Shown here: piece by piece, positions 43,686-52,755 of the stretch
Layout of the letters: every line of letters starts with the position of its first letter
How positions within the stretch are numbered: the first letter of the stretch is position 1
Assembly (NCBI RefSeq): GCF_047718555.1
Contig: NZ_JBDNRK010000003.1
Span: 62,001-126,000, forward strand
From: Clostridium_I sp047718555
GTDB lineage: Bacteria > Bacillota > Clostridia > Clostridiales > Clostridiaceae
Length of the DNA: 64,000 nucleotides
Direction: 5' to 3'
The notes under the pieces: generated by a model
Told to the model about the DNA's origin: nothing
The model's database searches: none
The model's input: only the letters and a program-made list of their open reading frames with translations
Program-made: the position numbers and the translations under genes

Positions 43686-45497
43686 TTAACCACCTATATA
43701 ATCTTTTCTTATTTTTTCTAAATCTACATTTTTTAGATCATCTACCACAACTACAGCACCTATAACGCTGTTATCTTTTGAAATTACATATAAACCGTTA
43801 GCATTAAATGTAACTGTTGCATTAACAAGTCCTTTTTTACCTTCAAAAGAGGCAACTGGATTGCCTGTATCTGTAGATGAAATTATAAAAGTGCCATTTG
43901 GACTGTCAAAATTATTTAAATCAAAGCCTAAGGTTGTATTAACATTTTTTGTTACAACTACGATTAATGGTTCAAACTCATAACCTATGCCTTTAAGTGA
44001 AGCTGTTTGTGTGTTTCCAGAAACTACAGCTTTGTGGATAAATCGGCTAGTTTCAATTTTACTTAAATCTGTGCCATAAATACTTGGTTTTTCAGGGACA
44101 GCAGGTGATGAAGCTGGCCCATTCATGTTACAACCAGGCATTCCACTGGATGGGGCTGGTATTGAAGAATCAGGTTTTGAGGTATCTACAGTTGAAATGT
44201 TATCAACTACCTTAATTACACCTCTAATCATACCCATTTCACAGCTGAAGCTTATATCTTTATCCTTTGGTGTAAATTCAATTACATTTTCGCCAGATTG
44301 TAAATTCTTCTGAATATTTAAGGATGGTACAATGATTTGTCCGTTGCAGGAATTCAATGTTTTACCGTCTATTATCCATTTCACAGGCATATTTTTTTGA
44401 ACATATAGACCATTTGGAGTATAGCCTGCACCATCTGCCGTCATTCTAATTACCTGAACTCCATTTTCTATGGTTGCCTTAGCACCTGATGAAGATGTTG
44501 ATGTTTTGTTACCAGATAAGCTGGTGGTAAGTGTCGCAGTAGTTGGTATATTTACACCAGCTAAAGCTAGACCTCTAGTGCCCATTACAATACCTAAAAC
44601 TACAACCAGTATTCCACTAAATTTTAATAGAGTTTTTGTATAGCCTTTGCTTATTAGACCTGATAATGCACCAAAGGTTAACATTAGAGGTATCGTACCA
44701 AGGGAAAATATAAGCATAGATAATGCTCCATTAAAGGCACTTCCAGTTCCTAAAGCATATAGCTGCATTGTCTGAAGTGGCCCGCAGGGCATAAGTCCAT
44801 TAAAAACACCAACTAAGAAAGGTGTTTTAGGTTTTTTCTTAACTGAACAAGCAGACCATGGAAGCTTTAAATTGACCTTTCTAAAGATACCATAACCACT
44901 CATATTAAGTCCCATTATTATCATGAAGATACCAGCAAATATTTGAAGTCCAGCCTTCATGGATATAGATAGAGAAAGTACTGAACCTAGAGCACCAACT
45001 ACTCCACCAATTAAAGTATAGGATAGAATTCTTCCAGCATTGTATAGGATAGCAGGTTTAATGGAATCAAATCTACTTTTGCTATCTTTATTTATACTTT
45101 GTGATAGCATTATTCCTCCACACATACCTACGCAATGTATTGATGTAAGTATTCCAACGATGAATAGAACAAAATATGTAGCACCATTAAGTTTAGAGGT
45201 CATATCAAATCCACCTGATGAATTCCCAATTAATATAATTGCGGCCACTATTATAAATATACCTGCAATTTTGTAGCTATTTGAACTTTCCGTACTGTAA
45301 CCAGCTGTCTTTATAGCAGCTTTAATTTTATCAGGATTACAGAGTGATGTATCATATTCTATAGTTAGAGATTGATCGCTGAAGCTTGCTATAGCATTTT
45401 TTACGCCATCCAATTTTTTAACGGCTCTTTCTACTCTTAATTCGCAGGATGTACATGTCATGTCAAAGACTTTTATTTTTTCTTTTTTAATACTCAA
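43686..45497 (-). CDS. HMA domain - SafE/DsbD-like membrane domain - cupredoxin fusion protein
   Basis: A 603-residue three-part protein. An N-terminal heavy-metal-associated domain (MTCTSCELRVERA) is followed by a SafE/DsbD-like membrane domain with six or more helices (GILTSIHCVGMCGG, NGLMPCGPLQTM) and an extracytoplasmic part with cupredoxin-like sequence (TPNGLYVQKNMPVKW, FSCEMGMIRG), a Met/Pro-rich linker (SGMPGCNMNGP) and a further beta domain. Each part suggests copper handling across the membrane. I start at TTG 45497 since AGGAGG stands 6 bp before it; the frame extends to 45557 without a ribosome binding site. Related fusions are annotated as sulfite exporters, but copper transfer is the better guess. 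Confidence 0.85.
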   Translation of the reverse strand: MSIKKEKIKVFDMTCTSCELRVERAVKKLDGVKNAIASFSDQSLTIEYDTSLCNPDKIKAAIKTAGYSTESSNSYKIAGIFIIVAAIILIGNSSGGFDMTSKLNGATYFVLFIVGILTSIHCVGMCGGIMLSQSINKDSKSRFDSIKPAILYNAGRILSYTLIGGVVGALGSVLSLSISMKAGLQIFAGIFMIIMGLNMSGYGIFRKVNLKLPWSACSVKKKPKTPFLVGVFNGLMPCGPLQTMQLYALGTGSAFNGALSMLIFSLGTIPLMLTFGALSGLISKGYTKTLLKFSGILVVVLGIVMGTRGLALAGVNIPTTATLTTSLSGNKTSTSSSGAKATIENGVQVIRMTADGAGYTPNGLYVQKNMPVKWIIDGKTLNSCNGQIIVPSLNIQKNLQSGENVIEFTPKDKDISFSCEMGMIRGVIKVVDNISTVDTSKPDSSIPAPSSGMPGCNMNGPASSPAVPEKPSIYGTDLSKIETSRFIHKAVVSGNTQTASLKGIGYEFEPLIVVVTKNVNTTLGFDLNNFDSPNGTFIISSTDTGNPVASFEGKKGLVNATVTFNANGLYVISKDNSVIGAVVVVDDLKNVDLEKIRKDYIGG

Positions 45498-45678
45498 TTT
45501 AAACCTCCTGAAAGTTTTTAATATGATTATTTTTCGTAAGAATAATTTTACATTCAATGAATTTTTATGTTGAAAGTCTTATGAATAGAATATTAAGATT
45601 AATTTTCTAATTTTATAAATATAAATCTCAATTTAAACTATACAAAAAAGATGTGTAGATTTTATAAAGATGTAAGTG

Positions 45679-45706
45679 GTAAATATAGAGTTTAATCTAT
45701 ATTTAC
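45679..45706. other. hairpin in the spoIIP upstream region
   Basis: A perfect 11-bp inverted repeat GTAAATATAGA/TCTATATTTAC within the 429-bp gap 45498-45926. On the minus strand, CTTAATA (45597-45591) and ATTCATA (45586-45580) are 11 bp apart, a weak match to the CTTCATA operator before the fusion gene, but no -10 fits at the right distance. A sporulation promoter for spoIIP is expected but I could not place one with confidence. Confidence 0.45.
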
Positions 45707-45926
45707 ATTTAATTCTAATTCTTTTGAAAATGCAATACAAAATCTTTTGTTCATCTGAAATAATTTTATTACTAGATTGGTTATTATCAATTTCAATAAA
45801 GATACCATAATTAGATAAATTGTGAGTGAAACATCATATACCCGTATTTTGTAAAAAGTTAACATAATTTTAATAAGTTATAAAATCACATTACCTTTCA
45901 TATAATTGAGTACGGGGGGGATGCAG

Positions 45927-47042
45927 ATGATTAATAGACAAGTAACCAATAGGACAAGTTATCTTATATCAATTCTAGGGGTTAGCATAATTATATTTTC
46001 TTTATATACATTTTTTAGCTTCTTTAATCAGGCAAAAATTCAAGACTTATTAACTGGTGGAAGAGGAAATATGTTATATGTACAGTTAGTTAATTATGTA
46101 ATGCCAATAGTAAAAGTTACAAGCTTTGATGAGTCGGATATGGTAGAAAGTACCTTTTCTTTAAAAAGTGGACTTTTAAACTACATAGGAATTAATCTTA
46201 ATAAACCTGATGAAATTTTAAAAAAAGAAATATCCTATTTTAAAGTAGATAATAATTCTATAAACTACAATAATAATAAAAGTATAAATTTAAGTAATTT
46301 TCAGTTAAAGGATAGTGATATAACTAAAAATGCTGGAAATAGTGATTCGAATAATAATGCTAATTTAAATCTTCCTAATCAAACTTATCAAGTTTACAAT
46401 CCAAAGTTAAAGAAAAACGTTGATAATTCAAAGCCTGAAATACTTATATACCATTCGCATACAACTGAAAGCTACGGGACTTATGGAAAAGATAATCTTG
46501 ATCCTACAAAAAATGTATGTGCAGTTGGAGATGAACTTGCTAAAACTCTTTCAAATGATTACGGTATTTCAGTAATACATGATACAACTATTCATAATGT
46601 TTTAGCTTACAACAGTAGCTATGAGAGATCAAGAGAAACTTTGAATAAATACTTAAGTAGATATGGAGATTTTAAAATGATAATTGATATACATAGAGAT
46701 TCAGATACAAATAAAAATAATGTTACTACAAATATAAATGGACAAAATTTAGGTAAATTCATGTTTGTCATGGCAAAAAATAACCCACATTTTAATAAAA
46801 ATATGGCCCTTGTAAATTCATTATTAAATACAGCCAAAAAGGATTTTCCACAGTTACTTATTAAAGCAGACGATTATGGATTATTTTATTATACTCATGG
46901 AGTTAATGCTTTTAATCAAGGCGCCAGTAATAATGCATTTTTATTGGAAATAGGTGCCGTTTCTAATACACTTGAGGAGCCAAAGGGAACAACAAAATAT
47001 ATTGCAAGAATGATTGCAGAATATTTAAATGTTAAAAATTAA
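45927..47042 (+). CDS. spoIIP: stage II sporulation protein P
   Basis: A peptidoglycan amidase/endopeptidase needed for engulfment. It has an N-terminal membrane helix (about 10-32), an Asn-rich linker and the SpoIIP catalytic domain: ILIYHSHTTESYG with zinc-binding His and Glu, IIDIHRDS and FLLEIGAVSNTLEE. I use ATG 45927, 6 bp after GGGGGG; earlier in-frame starts overlap that site. Its presence shows that the organism forms endospores. It is transcribed alone. Confidence 0.93.
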   Translation: MINRQVTNRTSYLISILGVSIIIFSLYTFFSFFNQAKIQDLLTGGRGNMLYVQLVNYVMPIVKVTSFDESDMVESTFSLKSGLLNYIGINLNKPDEILKKEISYFKVDNNSINYNNNKSINLSNFQLKDSDITKNAGNSDSNNNANLNLPNQTYQVYNPKLKKNVDNSKPEILIYHSHTTESYGTYGKDNLDPTKNVCAVGDELAKTLSNDYGISVIHDTTIHNVLAYNSSYERSRETLNKYLSRYGDFKMIIDIHRDSDTNKNNVTTNINGQNLGKFMFVMAKNNPHFNKNMALVNSLLNTAKKDFPQLLIKADDYGLFYYTHGVNAFNQGASNNAFLLEIGAVSNTLEEPKGTTKYIARMIAEYLNVKN

Positions 47043-47061
47043 TAAGCATAAGTAGATTTTT

Positions 47062-47199
47062 TTACGAAAATCCTAACATCATATCCTTAAAATATAGGTC
47101 TCTTACAACTGTACTGAGCATATGCTTTTCCTTCACATAAATTTTTACTGTGACATCTCTTCCTAAAGCTTTGCATTTTTCTTCAACAGATATTATAAT
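47062..47199 (-). pseudogene. possible protein-coding relic, minus strand
   Basis: About 45 codons without a start give a protein-like sequence (EEKCKALGRDVTVKIYV, then EKHMLSTVVRDLYFKDMMLG) ending at a TAA at 47064. The composition is that of a real protein end, but I cannot name it. It occupies the 328-bp gap between spoIIP and the EamA gene. Confidence 0.35.
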
Positions 47200-47217
47200 T
47201 ACAGCAGGTATTTGTAT

Positions 47218-47325
47218 GCCATTTACCGCATTTGGGGCTTATGTTGGATGCCACAACTGTTTCCATGGCTTATAGGAATTATCTTACTGTGTGTTAACAG
47301 AAATAATAAAAACTCTATATATTAA
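47218..47325 (+). pseudogene. possible relic of a membrane-protein C-terminus
   Basis: Two reading frames join across a frameshift near 47245: MPFTAFGAYVG in one and MPQLFPWLIGIILLCVNRNN in the next, the latter closed by TAA at 47325. The result looks like a last membrane helix with a basic tail. No start or family can be given. Confidence 0.35.
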
Positions 47326-47370
47326 GGAATTTAAGAAATGGTTATAATTTTTAAAAAGGGAGAAGTAATA

Positions 47371-48438
47371 ATGAACAAATCAAAATATTATCCCGTGATA
47401 ATGGCTTTATTAGCTGCAATTTTGTTTGGAGCCAGTGCACCTATAACAAAAATACTTCTAGGAAAAATTGAACCAGTACCACTTGCTTCATTCTTATATC
47501 TTGGAAGTGGGATTGGATTAATGATTTTTCAACTCGTAAATTTTATAATAAAAAGACAAAAAATCAATGAAGCTTCTCTAAAGAAAGATGATTTAAAATG
47601 GCTTCTTGGTGCTATAGTTGTAGGTGGTATTATAGCTCCTATTATACAGATGATAAGTTTAAACACAACTCCAGCTTCTACAGCTTCACTGCTTTTGAAC
47701 TTTGAAGGAGTTGCTACTGCAATACTAGCCATAGTATTTTTTAAGGAAAATGCTGGAAGGCAAGTTATAAGTGGAGTAATATTGATTACACTTGCAAGTA
47801 TTATTTTGTCATGGAATTTTACAAATCAATGGGGATTTTCCATAGGTTCACTGGGAATTATATTTGCCTGCTTTTGTTGGGGTATTGACAATAATTTTAC
47901 AAGAAATATTTCTTCTAAAAATCCATTTTCAATTGTAACCATAAAAGGAATTGGAGCAGGTACTTTTTCTTTTATGTTAGCAATTGTATTAAAAAGTCCT
48001 ATTCCTCAGTTTAAAATTACTGTGCTGGCAATGATAATAGGGTTTTTCTGTTACGGATTAAGTATTGTACTCTTTGTATATGCTATGAGAAGTCTAGGAA
48101 GTACAAGAACTAGTGCACTCTACGGCACAGCACCTTTTATCGGTACAATTCTCTCATTTATACTGCTAAAAGATATTCCAAATAGCATGTTTATTATAGC
48201 TTTTCCGGTTATGATTCTTGGCACAATATTCTTGCTAAAGGAAACACATAATCACAGACACCAACATTTAGCCTTGCAGCATGAACATAGACACGATCAT
48301 GCAGATGGACATCATAATCATAAACATACTGATGAGCAGATTATTATAAATGCTTATCATTCACACTTACATACACATAAGGCAACCGAACATATCCACC
48401 CACATTCACCAGATATTCATCATAGACATTCACATTGA
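47371..48438 (+). CDS. EamA/DMT-family transporter with His-rich C-terminal tail
   Basis: A ten-helix drug/metabolite-type transporter of 355 residues with two EamA halves (ILFGASAPITKILLG; later GLSIVLFVYAMRSLGSTRTSAL). The last 65 residues form a tail with about 24 histidines (HNHRHQHLALQHEHRHDHAD and similar). Such tails bind Ni, Co or Zn, so a metal-related substrate or metal-gated activity is likely. I use ATG 47371 after AAAAAGGGAG; the earlier ATG at 47338 has no binding site. The gene stands alone with a strong terminator. Confidence 0.85.
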   Translation: MNKSKYYPVIMALLAAILFGASAPITKILLGKIEPVPLASFLYLGSGIGLMIFQLVNFIIKRQKINEASLKKDDLKWLLGAIVVGGIIAPIIQMISLNTTPASTASLLLNFEGVATAILAIVFFKENAGRQVISGVILITLASIILSWNFTNQWGFSIGSLGIIFACFCWGIDNNFTRNISSKNPFSIVTIKGIGAGTFSFMLAIVLKSPIPQFKITVLAMIIGFFCYGLSIVLFVYAMRSLGSTRTSALYGTAPFIGTILSFILLKDIPNSMFIIAFPVMILGTIFLLKETHNHRHQHLALQHEHRHDHADGHHNHKHTDEQIIINAYHSHLHTHKATEHIHPHSPDIHHRHSH

Positions 48439-48468
48439 TTTTATTCTGCAACTTTCTTATACTGCAAA

Positions 48469-48500
48469 TTAAAAGGAGCTGAAATTACAGCTCCTTTTAA
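48469..48500 (+). terminator. rho-independent terminator
   Basis: A perfect 13-bp stem TTAAAAGGAGCTG/CAGCTCCTTTTAA with a 6-base loop, 31 bp after the EamA gene. Confidence 0.85.
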
Positions 48501-48546
48501 TTTAATAGAAACATATCTGAATAGTTTTGAAATAAAGGCATCAATA

Positions 48547-48598
48547 AAACTATCTAAGCATTTTCATATATAAAAATGCTTAGATAGTTTCATTTTTT
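48547..48598 (+). terminator. second terminator-type hairpin
   Basis: A perfect 18-bp stem (AAACTATCTAAGCATTTT with its complement) and an 8-base loop, followed by CATTTTTT. It lies 47 bp after the previous terminator and no gene lies between them. Confidence 0.8.
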
Positions 48599-48684
48599 AT
48601 TGACTTAAATTGTGTATACATATACGAAGTTTGAGTAAGGCGTAATAAATGTTTATTGATTCAAATTCATAAATATTGTTAATT

Positions 48685-48706
48685 TTCATTATCAATTGAT
48701 AATGAA
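48685..48706. promoter_or_regulatory. 22-bp perfect palindrome, probable operator of the P-type ATPase
   Basis: TTCATTATCAA and its exact complement meet in the centre. It ends 18 bp before the -35 box at 48724, and the half-site ATTGATAATGAG reappears at 48763-48774 over the ribosome binding site. The shape resembles metal-regulator boxes (Fur type contain GATAAT), but the family cannot be assigned. Confidence 0.65.
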
Positions 48707-48723
48707 TATATGCTTGAAAAACG

Positions 48724-48752
48724 TTGACAAATAAAGCTTTTAGAGGTAACAT
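48724..48752 (+). promoter_or_regulatory. sigma-A-type promoter of the P-type ATPase
   Basis: TTGACA (48724-48729), 17 bp, TAACAT (48747-48752), 31 bp before the ATG. Confidence 0.6.
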
Positions 48753-48782
48753 TATTATATTAATTGATAATGAGGTGAGAAA

Positions 48783-51275
48783 ATGACAGATAGAATTAAT
48801 GGACTTACAACGAAAGAAGTTTCAACACTACAGGAGAAATATGGATTAAATGAACTGATTAAAAATGAAAAACCAAATCCACTTAAAAAATTTATCGGAG
48901 TTTTTAAAGAACCAATGTTCTTATTATTAGTAGGAGCTTCCACACTATATTTTATTTTAGGACAGCCTAGGGAAGGCATTGTAATGTTAGCATTTGTAAT
49001 ATCAGTTGTATCCATAACTTTCATTCAGGAGTGGAAAACAGAAAAAACTATGGATGCGTTGAAAGACTTAACATCTCCTCAAGTTTATACATTAAGAAAT
49101 GGTAAGAAAGGTTTAATAAAAAGTTCTGAGCTTGTTCCAGGAGATATAATTTATATTGCGGAAGGAGAAAGAATACCTGCTGATTGTCAAGTAATAGAGG
49201 CATCTAATTTTTCTGTAGATGAATCTATTTTAACGGGAGAAGCAGAACATGTATTTAAGGTGCCCAAGGAATTGAGTGAAAGCTCTGATGACTATTGGAA
49301 AAAATATATGCTTTATGCAGGAACACTATCAGTATTTGGAAAATGTACTGCCATAGTAAAATTCACAGGATTTAATACAGAGTACGGAAAAATCGGAAAG
49401 GCTGTCAGTGAAGCTAAAGATGAATTAACTCCTCTTCAGAAGAAGATGGGGGAACTTGTAAAAGCCATTGCTATTGCAGGGATAATTTTATGTTTCACTG
49501 TAATGTTATTGTCCTTTTTTTATAATGGAAATTTATTGAATAGCATATTATCAGGAATTACTTTAGCAATGGCATTGATTCCAGAAGAATTTCCGGTTGT
49601 GTTAGCAATATTTTTATCTCTAGGGGCATTTAGATTAGCAAAGAAAAATGCATTAATGAGAAAGGTTTCAGCGGTGGAAACATTAGGTTCTACCAATGTG
49701 CTTTGTGTAGATAAGACAGGAACTATTACTCAAAACAGAATGAAGGTTAAAAAAGTATATGTTAATAATGAACTTCAAGACAGTACAGCTTTTACAGATA
49801 AAAATTTAAGTAAAATTAGTATATTAGCTTGCGAGAAAGATCCTTATGATCCAATGGAAAAAGCTATAATTGAAAATGGAGAAAAAAATATCTCTTTAGA
49901 TGAATTATATAATTTGGAACTTTGCCAAAAATTTGCCTTCGATTCAAAGACAAAGAGAATGGCTAATATTTTTAAATTAAATGGGAGTTATTATGTAGCA
50001 GCAAAGGGATCTCCCGAAACCATAATACCACTTTGTAACTTAAGCGATGAAGAAGTTAAGAAAATTGAAGAAGAAATAGATAAAATGGCTTCTAAAGGTT
50101 TAAGAGTACTTGCCTTTGCTGAATGTGGAAATGACAAACTGTTAGAAAAACTGGAGGAATATCCACTAAATTTTAAAGGATTAGTGGGACTCCAAGATCC
50201 TCCTAAAGATGGTGTTTTAGAGGCAATAAAGATTTGTAATAATGCAGGTATAAGGGTAGTTATGATAACTGGTGACTACAGTAAAACCGCAGTAGCTATA
50301 GGTGAAGAAATTGGGCTTAAATTTGCCAGTAAATCTATAACTGGGGATGAAATAGATTATATGAGTGAACAGCAGCTTTGTGAAGCTGTAAGAAGCTGCG
50401 ATGTATTTTCAAGAGTAATTCCTGAGCATAAAATGAAGATTATTAAAGCACTAAAAAATAATGGTGATATTGTTGCAATGACTGGTGATGGAGTAAATGA
50501 TGCACCTGCACTTAAAAATGCTGATATTGGAATAGCCATGGGAAAAAGAGGAACAGAGGTTGCAAAAGAAGCAGCGCATATGATTCTGCTTGATGACAAT
50601 TTTACGACTATCGTAGAATCTGTAAGGGATGGAAGAAGAATATTTGACAATATCAGAAAGGCCATAGTGTATATTATGATAATTCATATACCTATAGCAG
50701 CTCTTGCACTTTTTGCTCCATTGTTCAATCTTCCGCAAATTTTACTGCCAATGCATATAATGCTTTTAGAATTAATAATAGATCCTACCTGTTCCATAAT
50801 ATTTGAAGGAGAATCTGCGGAACCTTATATTATGAATCAGCCACCAAGGTCTCCAAAGGAGCCACTTTTAACAAAGGGATTAACTAAAAAAGTTATAGCA
50901 CAGGGAGTTACAATGTTTTTAGCTGCTTTCTTACCTTTTCACTATCTGGTAGATTCAGGAATCTCTGTGGAGTATGCAAGGAGTGTTTCTCTAATAACAT
51001 TGATAGTTGCAAATGTTATTTTAGTATTAGTAAACAGATCAAATACTCAGTATTTAATTCATATTTTTAAGGAGAAAGAAAATAAGGCACGACTTTTTAT
51101 AAATAGTATTTCCTTAGTTATATTAGCATGTATTGTTTATATACCAATTTTACAATCATTATTTAAAACAAGTGCAGTGGATCTAAAAATGTTAATAGTA
51201 GCTGTGTTCATAGGCATCCTATCAACGGGATGGTGGGAACTGGTTAAAATGTATAAAAATAGAATACAAAAATAA
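48783..51275 (+). CDS. P-type cation-transporting ATPase (P2-like)
   Basis: An 830-residue ion pump. Visible motifs: the actuator TGEAE, the phosphorylation site DKTGTITQN, the nucleotide-binding KGSPE and the hinge TGDGVNDAPAL. The layout is that of P2-type ATPases (Ca2+ or Mn2+ type): no N-terminal metal-binding domain, no CPC motif in helix 4, and ten membrane segments. Helix 4 reads ALIPEEFPVVLAIF where SERCA-type pumps have PEGLP, so the ion is uncertain. It has its own promoter with a perfect palindrome upstream. GAGGTGAG precedes the ATG. Confidence 0.9.
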   Translation: MTDRINGLTTKEVSTLQEKYGLNELIKNEKPNPLKKFIGVFKEPMFLLLVGASTLYFILGQPREGIVMLAFVISVVSITFIQEWKTEKTMDALKDLTSPQVYTLRNGKKGLIKSSELVPGDIIYIAEGERIPADCQVIEASNFSVDESILTGEAEHVFKVPKELSESSDDYWKKYMLYAGTLSVFGKCTAIVKFTGFNTEYGKIGKAVSEAKDELTPLQKKMGELVKAIAIAGIILCFTVMLLSFFYNGNLLNSILSGITLAMALIPEEFPVVLAIFLSLGAFRLAKKNALMRKVSAVETLGSTNVLCVDKTGTITQNRMKVKKVYVNNELQDSTAFTDKNLSKISILACEKDPYDPMEKAIIENGEKNISLDELYNLELCQKFAFDSKTKRMANIFKLNGSYYVAAKGSPETIIPLCNLSDEEVKKIEEEIDKMASKGLRVLAFAECGNDKLLEKLEEYPLNFKGLVGLQDPPKDGVLEAIKICNNAGIRVVMITGDYSKTAVAIGEEIGLKFASKSITGDEIDYMSEQQLCEAVRSCDVFSRVIPEHKMKIIKALKNNGDIVAMTGDGVNDAPALKNADIGIAMGKRGTEVAKEAAHMILLDDNFTTIVESVRDGRRIFDNIRKAIVYIMIIHIPIAALALFAPLFNLPQILLPMHIMLLELIIDPTCSIIFEGESAEPYIMNQPPRSPKEPLLTKGLTKKVIAQGVTMFLAAFLPFHYLVDSGISVEYARSVSLITLIVANVILVLVNRSNTQYLIHIFKEKENKARLFINSISLVILACIVYIPILQSLFKTSAVDLKMLIVAVFIGILSTGWWELVKMYKNRIQK

Positions 51276-51575
51276 AATAAACTCGTTATGCTTTTACATT
51301 TGTAATATTCTTAGAGTTGGTAAGGTTTTTAAGAAGAAAGTTTTCTTTCTAGTTACAGAGAATATGAAAATAGTGTGAAGATTTGATATATTCTTAATCT
51401 TATGATATTATTACAATATAATGAAATTATTAGTGAATAAGATCTCTTATAATTTTATATACAATAATTTTTTTGTTAAATTAAATGTTTTAAATATTAG
51501 AACATCAAAGAATAAAATTGGCTATGACAAGGAACTTTGTACCTTGTACATCAGATATTTCAGGAGGATGATATT
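51276..51575. other. AT-rich intergenic region
   Basis: 300 bp with no gene. A small hairpin ACAAGG...CCTTGT lies near 51527-51548, just before the ribosome binding site of the following gene. I could not identify a convincing promoter. Confidence 0.35.
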
Positions 51576-51872
51576 ATGGGATTTTTTTCAAGATTATTAG
51601 GGAAACGGGATCATAGAGATAATCAGCAGGGGAGCAACTATTATAAGAGAGAGGGATTTTTTAGTCGTTTATTTAATATGTTTGGCTCATTTTCTAATCC
51701 AGATAGAAGACACAATAATAATTACCATGATTCAGATAGAAGATATGATAATCACTACTCTGATGATTCAAATAGAAGAAGATACAATACTCACTATTCT
51801 GATGATTCATATAGAAATAATCACGATGATAGGAATTATCATAGAAAAAAATATAGAAGTTCCTGGTCATGA
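51576..51872 (+). CDS. small low-complexity Asp/Arg/Tyr/His-rich protein
   Basis: A 98-residue protein with two copies of FFSRL(L/F) in the first 40 residues and a tail built of imperfect repeats around DSDRRYDNHYSDDSNRRR. AGGAGG stands 7 bp before the ATG at 51576. Its stop overlaps the start of the kinase-like gene (ATGA), so the two are co-translated. It looks disordered after residue 40. It could be a substrate or adaptor of the kinase; I do not recognise a family. Confidence 0.65.
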   Translation: MGFFSRLLGKRDHRDNQQGSNYYKREGFFSRLFNMFGSFSNPDRRHNNNYHDSDRRYDNHYSDDSNRRRYNTHYSDDSYRNNHDDRNYHRKKYRSSWS

Positions 51873-52588
51873 TTTTGTTTTTTTCAAAAAAGAAGTACCC
51901 ATCGGGCTTTTTAATTGATGGATACAAAGTTATAAGATCAATAGGCGAAGGTCGATTTGGAATATGTTATTTAGTTGATTTAGATGGAAAACAATATGTT
52001 TTAAAAGAAATAAAGCCTAAAGTAATGAAAAAGAAGGATAAAAAAGTTGTGTTTGAAGAAGAAATACTCTCATCTATTGACAATCCAACTATTCCTAAAA
52101 TAATTGATACAATAAAAAAGGATAATATTTATGCCTATATTTTAGAATATAAAAGTGGAAAAACCATTGAGGATATGATTTTTGGAAATAAGCATAGGTT
52201 TAGCAAGTATGAAATTTATAAAATTGGAATAAAATTGATAGATATAATAAAGTATCTTCATGGAAGAAGTATTGTTCACAGAGATATAAGAGTACCAAAT
52301 GTAATTATTGATGAAGAGCGTGTTTATCTTATTGATTTTGGACTGGCAAGATTAATTGATAATAAAAAGTATACACATTATGAAGATTTTATATATTTTG
52401 GTCACTTACTTCTTCATTTATATTATTCTTCTTTTACAAAAACTAATAAGAAATCAAAACCATGGTATGAAGAACTAGAATTGTCATCAATTGAATTAAA
52501 ATTTTTAAAAAAGTTATTAGGTTTGGATAGGGAATATAAAAGTATTTATGATATAGAAAAGGATTTTTTAGCATTAGGATTGATATAG
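51869..52588 (+). CDS. compact serine/threonine protein kinase-like protein
   Basis: A 239-residue soluble protein kinase fold. The glycine loop is GEGRFG, the ATP lysine lies in YVLKEIKP, the catalytic loop is HRDIRVPN and the metal motif DFG; all key residues are present, so it should be active. There is no membrane helix or PASTA domain, unlike PrkC-type kinases, and the C-lobe is short. The coding region begins inside the stop codon of the small repeat protein. Targets are unknown. The same fold occurs in aminoglycoside and lipopolysaccharide kinases, but HRD/DFG with GxGxFG favours a protein kinase. Confidence 0.82.
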   Translation: MILFFSKKKYPSGFLIDGYKVIRSIGEGRFGICYLVDLDGKQYVLKEIKPKVMKKKDKKVVFEEEILSSIDNPTIPKIIDTIKKDNIYAYILEYKSGKTIEDMIFGNKHRFSKYEIYKIGIKLIDIIKYLHGRSIVHRDIRVPNVIIDEERVYLIDFGLARLIDNKKYTHYEDFIYFGHLLLHLYYSSFTKTNKKSKPWYEELELSSIELKFLKKLLGLDREYKSIYDIEKDFLALGLI

Positions 52589-52755
52589 TTACAAGGTTTT
52601 TGTATAATTGTTTTCAAAGATTAAAAGCAAGAAGAACAAAATTTATTTTGTATTTGTTCACTTTTACCTTATGGTGGTGTAGTATTAGAGCAGCTGCTCA
52701 TCAGATAAATCTGCTGATCGGAAATGATTTTAAATGAAACGGAGTGAATATTGCC

